Positions 6,687 through 9,676 of a stretch of 9,676 nt of DNA are shown here, one piece after another (the first letter of the stretch is position 1; each line of letters starts with the position of its first letter). A program made the position numbers and the translations under genes. Below the pieces are notes generated by a model. The model saw nothing but the letters and a program-made list of their open reading frames with translations. It did not search any database and was not told the origin of the DNA. The stretch is from assembly GCA_020528935.1 (NCBI GenBank), contig JAJDFU010000216.1, forward strand, positions 1 to 9,676, read 5' to 3'. The stretch comes from Saprospiraceae bacterium (GTDB taxonomy: Bacteria > Bacteroidota > Bacteroidia > Chitinophagales > Saprospiraceae).

Positions 6687-7581
6687 CCGGTTCGTTCTGT
6701 TCGATTTTCCGCATCTCGGCCTTCAATAGGCGAAAGTGGTCCTTCTGGATAGTGGAAAGGGGTAGGCGCACTTCTTTACTGCATAGGCCCATCGTTTCCA
6801 AGGCGGCTTTCACGCCGGCCGGGTTGCCATCCACGAACAACCAGGGGTACAGGTCGAGCAGGGTAAAATGCAGTTCCCGCGCTTTCTGCCAGTCGCCCCG
6901 AAGCGCGGCGCGCACCATGCCGGAAAAGGTTTCGGGATACGCATTAGCCACTACGGAAATGACGCCTTTTGCGCCGCAGGCCAGCATGGGCAGGGTGAGG
7001 GGATCATCGCCGGAAAGCAGGGCGAGGGAGTCCGGTTTGTTTTTGGCGATGTGCATCGCCTGCACCAGATCGCCCGATGCTTCCTTGACGGCTACGAATT
7101 TCGGACTGGCTTCGGCCAGGCGCACGATCGTCTCCGCCTCAATATTGGATGCCGTTCGGCCGGGCACATTGTAGAGGATGATCGGCAGGGGCGAGGCTTC
7201 GGCCACGGCCATGTAATGCTGATAGAGGCCCTCCTGGGGCGGTTTGTTGTAGGACGGGGCATGCGACATGACGGCCGAGAAGCCATCCAGGTCGAATTGC
7301 TCAAAGGAAGAGCACAACTGCCGGGTGTTGTTTCCGCCGAAGCAACCCGCTACCAACGGAACCCGCCCATTTGCGGCCTTTTTGATCGTATCCAGTACGA
7401 GTTGCCGCTCGCCCCCGCTCAGGGTGATGGCTTCACCGGTAGTACCCAGTGCCACAATGAAGTTCACTCCGCCCTCGATCACATGCTCCACCATGTCGGT
7501 AAGGCCGTCCCGGTCTATCTCACCCGCTCGAAAAGGGGTGACCAACGCTACTCCCGTGCCCTCAAATACCTGTTGCTTCAT
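6676..7581 (-). CDS. dapA: 4-hydroxy-tetrahydrodipicolinate synthase
   Basis: The 301-residue TIM-barrel aldolase condenses pyruvate with aspartate semialdehyde, the committed step of lysine and diaminopimelate synthesis. All expected active-site elements are visible: GTTGE with Thr47/Thr48, Tyr111 in SYNKPPQEG, Tyr137 and Arg142 in YNVPGRT, and the Schiff-base lysine K166 in VAVKEASGD. The pyruvate-binding region ISVVANAYP lies at about 208-216. The length is normal for the family (about 290-300). The start codon lies 20 bp inside the end of the upstream DUF6913-like gene, so it is probably translated by coupling; a weak GAGG lies about 10 nt upstream. The 3' end overlaps the OmpP1 gene by 11 bp, leaving no intergenic terminator. 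Confidence 0.97.
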   Translation of the reverse strand: MKQQVFEGTGVALVTPFRAGEIDRDGLTDMVEHVIEGGVNFIVALGTTGEAITLSGGERQLVLDTIKKAANGRVPLVAGCFGGNNTRQLCSSFEQFDLDGFSAVMSHAPSYNKPPQEGLYQHYMAVAEASPLPIILYNVPGRTASNIEAETIVRLAEASPKFVAVKEASGDLVQAMHIAKNKPDSLALLSGDDPLTLPMLACGAKGVISVVANAYPETFSGMVRAALRGDWQKARELHFTLLDLYPWLFVDGNPAGVKAALETMGLCSKEVRLPLSTIQKDHFRLLKAEMRKIEQNEPVKT

Positions 7582-8113
7582 GTGTTTTAATCCTCTTTTT
7601 CAGCAATTGATCGGCTTGTTCTAAAAACGCGCGAACGGCCTTTTCGCTGCCGCTGTCAATCATGATGTCGTAGCTGTTCACCTGATCCGATACCGGTCCC
7701 AGCCGGATGTGCGCCGGCGAGAGTGCCCCGATGAATTCCGCCAGGAAGTGGCTGTGGGGAAAGGCCAGGATCAGGAGATCCAGGGGCTGCTGAATAAAGG
7801 CCGCAACCTCTTTTTTTTGGGGGCGCAGGCTCCAGTCGAGATCCTTTTTGTTGAAATGCGGAAAGGTGTAGTTCGGGTTTTCGATCTGGTTGTCGAAATA
7901 GCCGAGCAAGGCGACCTGCTTCCCGTCTTTTTTCAGCCTGTCGGCATAGGCCAGTACCGACTCCCGCTCGTCCAGGTCGGTGGCATCAAAAAAAATTCCC
8001 ACAGAGGAAATTTGCTCGTACGGCAGAGAATACCGGTTTTCCGTACGGTCCTTGAGGGCCTTGCGGAGGAAATACCGGTGCCATCTCAGTTTTTGGTCGT
8101 GTAGCCAGCTCAT
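7562..8113 (-). CDS. DUF6913-like Bacteroidota protein of unknown function
   Basis: The 183-residue soluble protein has no signal peptide or membrane segment. It starts with a strongly basic helix (KLRWHRYFLRKALKDR, about 8-23). An alternating alpha/beta layout follows, with strands at about 36-43 (SSVGIFFD), 67-72 (VALLGY) and 111-117 (DLLILAF), and a short YDIMIDSG near 148-155. I recall small proteins of this kind (DUF6913) beside dapA in Bacteroidota, and the genomic position fits; the family name is from memory. It lies 49 bp downstream of accA on the same strand and overlaps dapA by 20 bp, suggesting an accA-DUF6913-dapA transcript. Its biochemical role is not known to me. Confidence 0.8.
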   Translation of the reverse strand: MSWLHDQKLRWHRYFLRKALKDRTENRYSLPYEQISSVGIFFDATDLDERESVLAYADRLKKDGKQVALLGYFDNQIENPNYTFPHFNKKDLDWSLRPQKKEVAAFIQQPLDLLILAFPHSHFLAEFIGALSPAHIRLGPVSDQVNSYDIMIDSGSEKAVRAFLEQADQLLKKRIKTHEATGI

Positions 8114-8135
8114 GCTTTGGGCAATAAAGGCGGGC

Positions 8136-8157
8136 CGGCCTCCTCAAAAAAAGGCCG
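8136..8157 (-). terminator. Hairpin between accA and the DUF6913-like gene (weak terminator candidate)
   Basis: CGGCCT (8136-8141) and AGGCCG (8152-8157) form a 6-bp GC-rich stem with a 10-nt loop. On the minus strand the loop holds the T-run and only CCCGCCTTTATT follows, so it lacks the usual T-tail. It may attenuate accA read-through or have no role. Confidence 0.25.
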
Positions 8158-8162
8158 AGACC

Positions 8163-9149
8163 CTATGAATTGTCATTCTCTACGGTCGCTTCCGGTGATA
8201 CCCGTTCGTACTCGCCCATTTGGGCGTACTTGGCGATGCGGGCCTCGATGCGCGCTTCGGGCGTGAGTTCCTGCAGTTCGCCAATGGTCTTCTTGAGGTG
8301 CCGCTTCAGCAGCTTGGCCATCTCTTCCGGAGCGGCATGCGCACCGCCCAGGGGCTCCTTGATGATGCCATCTATGAGGCCGAAGTCCATCATATGGTCG
8401 GCGGTGAGCTTGAGGGCTTCAGCAGCCTGCTCCTTGTAATCCCAACTGCGCCACAGAATAGACGAGCAGGACTCCGGCGAAATGACCGAGTACCAGGTGT
8501 TCTCCAGCATAAAGACCCGATCGCCGAGGCCGATGCCGATAGCGCCCCCCGAAGCCCCTTCGCCGATGACCACACTCACGATAGGCACGCGCAACTGGGC
8601 CATTTCGAAGAGGTTGCGGGCGATCGCCTCGGCCTGGCCGCGCTCTTCCGCTTCAATGCCGGGAAAGGCACCCGGGGTATCAATAAGCGTAACTACGGGA
8701 AAGTCAAATCGTTCAGCCAGTTTCATCAGACGCAGGGCCTTGCGGTAGCCCTCCGGATTGGCCATGCCGAAGTTGCGGTACTGCCGCATCTTGGTATTCA
8801 CCCCCTTCTGCTGACCAATGATCACTACCGTTTGCCCGTCCAGGCGGCCCAGGCCACCTACGATGGCTTTGTCGTCTTTGAAGCAGCGATCGCCGTGTAG
8901 CTCCACGAATTTGGAACACATCTGCCGGATGTAGTAGAAAGTGTAAGGCCGCTCCGGATGCCGAGAAAGCTGCACCTTCTGCCAGCCGGTGAGATTGCTG
9001 TAGATCTCCTTGCGCTTAGTGCGGATCTTGTTCTCCAGCGTGCGCACCATATCGGCCACATCAATATCGCCTTCCTCGCCCACCTGCTGCAACTTCTCCA
9101 GCTGCTCGTACAGGGTCTCCAGGGGTTTTTCAAACTCGAGAAATACCAT
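8163..9149 (-). CDS. accA: Acetyl-CoA carboxylase carboxyltransferase subunit alpha
   Basis: The 328-residue product is slightly longer than the usual 315-320. With AccD it forms the carboxyltransferase that moves CO2 from biotin to acetyl-CoA, giving malonyl-CoA for fatty-acid synthesis. Visible family features are the N-terminal helices with a coiled-coil look (about 8-50), RHPERPYT near 63-70, FVELHGDRCFKDDKAIVGG near 81-99, the DTPGAFPGIEAEERGQ loop at 157-172, and the glycine-rich oxyanion-hole segment GEGASGGAIGIG at 196-207. The ATG at 9147-9149 is supported by a perfect Shine-Dalgarno sequence just upstream. A Bacteroidota -7 box lies about 33-40 bp upstream, giving a short leader. 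It is divergent from the tRNA-Asp locus. Confidence 0.97.
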   Translation of the reverse strand: MVFLEFEKPLETLYEQLEKLQQVGEEGDIDVADMVRTLENKIRTKRKEIYSNLTGWQKVQLSRHPERPYTFYYIRQMCSKFVELHGDRCFKDDKAIVGGLGRLDGQTVVIIGQQKGVNTKMRQYRNFGMANPEGYRKALRLMKLAERFDFPVVTLIDTPGAFPGIEAEERGQAEAIARNLFEMAQLRVPIVSVVIGEGASGGAIGIGLGDRVFMLENTWYSVISPESCSSILWRSWDYKEQAAEALKLTADHMMDFGLIDGIIKEPLGGAHAAPEEMAKLLKRHLKKTIGELQELTPEARIEARIAKYAQMGEYERVSPEATVENDNS

Positions 9150-9153
9150 GACT

Positions 9154-9163
9154 ACCTCCTTTT
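9154..9163 (-). promoter_or_regulatory. Perfect Shine-Dalgarno sequence for accA
   Basis: The minus strand reads AAAAGGAGGT four bases before the accA ATG, fully complementary to the canonical 16S anti-Shine-Dalgarno. This stands out because the other genes here lack such a site and Bacteroidota usually initiate without one. It fixes the accA start. Confidence 0.8.
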
Positions 9164-9181
9164 CCCGGCTTAGGTGAAATG

Positions 9182-9189
9182 CAAAAGTA
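9182..9189 (-). promoter_or_regulatory. -7 promoter box for accA
   Basis: The minus strand reads TACTTTTG, an exact TAnnTTTG match, predicting a transcription start near 9175 and a leader of about 25 nt that holds the Shine-Dalgarno sequence. A TTG lies 22 bp upstream of the box, a slightly long spacing for the -33 element. Confidence 0.6.
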
Positions 9190-9250
9190 GCAATCCCCCA
9201 ACGCTAGCTGGCAATATCCAGGCAATTTTTCACTTTTTTGCGAGTCGCTC

Positions 9251-9281
9251 TTGCGCGGTCGCGAAAAGCAGCTTATTTTTG
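9251..9281 (+). promoter_or_regulatory. Promoter for the tRNA-Asp locus
   Basis: TATTTTTG (9274-9281) matches TAnnTTTG, and TTG (9251-9253) lies 20 bp upstream, a good -33/-7 spacing for Bacteroidota. Transcription would start near 9288 and run through both the broken and the intact tRNA-Asp copies. It faces away from accA. Confidence 0.6.
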
Positions 9282-9328
9282 CAGTCGCCGAAAAGGAAAG
9301 CTCCGGGTTTTCCGTATCGCAAGGAAAC

Positions 9329-9375
9329 TTTCCCGCAGAATGCTGCGGATGTTGTAATAAAGTTTGGTCCGGTAG
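9329..9375 (+). repeat. 47-bp direct repeat, copy 1 (tRNA-Asp 5' flank plus first 10 tRNA bases)
   Basis: 9329-9375 is identical to 9586-9632 (offset 257). It consists of 37 bp of flank and GGTCCGGTAG, the first ten bases of tRNA-Asp. The flank holds a perfect 6-bp hairpin, CCGCAG (9333-9338) with CTGCGG (9343-9348). Only copy 1 also has flanking AAACTTT (9325-9331) and AAAGTTT (9359-9365), which could extend the fold. Confidence 0.95.
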
Positions 9376-9376
9376 C

Positions 9377-9428
9377 CCTGACGACCCTCCGGGTGTCAGG
9401 ATGCTGACTCGCTTCGCTCGATCAGCAT
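9377..9428. repeat. Two tandem imperfect hairpins inside the first gap of the broken tRNA
   Basis: Hairpin A (9377-9400): CCTGAC pairs with GTCAGG, then an asymmetric bulge, CCC with GGG and a TCC loop. Hairpin B (9401-9428): ATGCTGA pairs with TCAGCAT, then TCG with CGA inside. They abut with no spacer. Hairpin A begins one base after the GTAG that is also tRNA bases 7-10. The remaining insert (9429-9462) has more CCTGA words (9448, 9455) but no clean stem. Confidence 0.8.
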
Positions 9429-9499
9429 TCCGTGAGCTGACCGAATTCCTGACTCCTGAGGGTTTGGTGTATGCTGCACTTCACGCATGGGGTCGCGGG

Positions 9500-9551
9500 C
9501 CATGACGAGCCAAAGGCTGTCATGGTGATGACCGGCACAGCCGCGTCATCA
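9500..9551. repeat. Two tandem imperfect hairpins inside the second gap of the broken tRNA
   Basis: Hairpin D (9500-9525): CCATGAC pairs with GTCATGG, a one-base bulge, then AGCC with GGCT and an AAA loop. Hairpin E (9526-9551): TGATGAC pairs with GTCATCA, a bulge, then GGC with GCC and an ACA loop. They abut each other, and together fill the gap between the T-stem (GCGGG) and the T-loop (TTCGAGT) exactly. Confidence 0.85.
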
Positions 9552-9585
9552 TTCGAGTCCGGCATGGGCTTGTTTTCGAAGAATT

Positions 9586-9632
9586 TTTCCCGCAGAATGC
9601 TGCGGATGTTGTAATAAAGTTTGGTCCGGTAG
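9586..9632 (+). repeat. 47-bp direct repeat, copy 2
   Basis: Identical to 9329-9375, including the CCGCAG/CTGCGG hairpin (9590-9605) and the first ten bases of the intact tRNA-Asp. The two copies diverge at once on both sides of the repeat. Confidence 0.95.
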
Positions 9633-9676
9633 TTCAGTTGGTTAGAATACATGCCTGTCACGCATGGGGTCGCGGG
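9623..9676 (+). tRNA. tRNA-Asp (GTC), 3' part cut off by the window edge
   Basis: The sequence folds as a tRNA: acceptor 5' strand GGTCCGG, TA, D-stem GTTC with GAAT, anticodon stem CATGC with GCATG around the loop CTGTCAC (anticodon GTC, aspartate), variable loop GGGTC, and the T-stem 5' strand GCGGG. The window ends exactly before the T-loop, so the T-loop, the 3' acceptor strand and the CCA status are not visible. It decodes GAC/GAU. It is probably transcribed from the promoter at 9251-9281 through the broken copy, since I see no second promoter between the copies. Confidence 0.93.

Larger units (their letters stand above)
9366..9560 (+). pseudogene. tRNA-Asp-like gene broken by hairpin-rich insertions
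   Basis: Pieces of tRNA-Asp appear in order: bases 1-10 (GGTCCGGTAG, 9366-9375), then TCACGCATGGGGTCGCGGG (9481-9499), identical to the intact copy at 9658-9676, and finally TTCGAGTCC (9552-9560), which fits a T-loop. The gap between the first two pieces is 105 bp, against 25 bp in the intact copy. The last 52-bp gap falls exactly at the T-stem/T-loop boundary. ATGC (9471-9474) can still pair with GCAT (9485-9488), but the anticodon loop is 10 nt and lacks GTC. The D-arm is not recognisable, and the 3' acceptor strand CCGGACC expected for tRNA-Asp is missing. It cannot fold as a normal tRNA. The copy origin is clear; the cause of the disruption is inferred. Confidence 0.75.

Noticed and set aside
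9251..9505. An 84-codon plus-strand open frame starting at TTG 9251
   Set aside because: It runs through the -7 box, the 47-bp repeat, tRNA pieces and hairpins; the peptide has no recognisable domain, and the TTG start coincides with the -33 element.
9366..9560. The first copy as a functional intron-containing or split tRNA
   Set aside because: The breaks are not at the anticodon-loop position used by group I introns in bacterial tRNAs, the inserts are too short for a self-splicing intron, the GTC anticodon is missing, and the 3' acceptor strand is absent.
9422..9661. A 79-codon minus-strand frame antisense to the tRNA-Asp locus
   Set aside because: It is antisense to tRNA and palindromic sequence and resembles no protein family; an open frame of this length is expected by chance.
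9366..9676. Tandem tRNA pieces as a CRISPR array or as an integrase attachment-site pair
   Set aside because: There are no regular spacers, and the repeated segment covers the 5' end of the tRNA, whereas integrases normally duplicate the 3' end. No integrase or cargo gene lies between the copies, which are only 257 bp apart.

Overview
The window looks like chromosomal DNA of a Bacteroidota bacterium, probably from the Saprospiria/Lewinella-like part of the phylum. The reasons are the archaeal/eukaryotic-type prolyl-tRNA synthetase, a Bacteroidota-type OmpP1/FadL barrel, a DUF6913-like gene beside dapA, several TAnnTTTG-type -7 boxes (the Bacteroidota housekeeping promoter pattern), and the lack of Shine-Dalgarno sequences at most genes. 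The phylum call is solid; the class is an inference. Coding DNA is GC-rich and spacers are AT-rich. Most of the window is ordinary housekeeping sequence.

Left part (1-3606): a possible truncated gene leaves the window at the left edge on the minus strand. A small exported carboxypeptidase-regulatory-like protein (142-501, plus) converges with and overlaps yifB/comM (minus), sharing a TTAA in which both stop codons lie. Upstream of yifB is a pair of 10-bp direct repeats, then proS (minus).

Middle (3607-6686): an AT-rich divergent spacer carrying five same-strand TTAACA words separates proS from a secreted Ser/Arg-rich protein with 36-bp tandem repeats. A strong hairpin terminator follows. Its T-tract runs into a perfect -7 box for an OmpP1/FadL-family outer-membrane barrel gene. 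That gene overlaps dapA tail to tail.

Right part (6676-9149, minus): accA, a DUF6913-like protein and dapA are read in that order. The last two overlap by 20 bp and are probably translationally coupled. accA has a perfect Shine-Dalgarno sequence, unlike its neighbours.

Right end (9150-9676): this holds the one truly odd structure. A plus-strand promoter faces away from accA and leads into two copies of a tRNA-Asp(GTC) locus. The second copy is intact but cut off by the window edge. The first is shattered: 47 bp (5' flank plus the first 10 tRNA bases) are identical to the second copy, and 19 bp of the anticodon/variable/T-arm region are also identical. Between and after these pieces lie tandem imperfect hairpins sharing a TGAC...GTCA core, two before and two after the 19-bp piece. 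The pattern suggests REP/MITE-like palindromic elements inserted in a duplicated tRNA gene.
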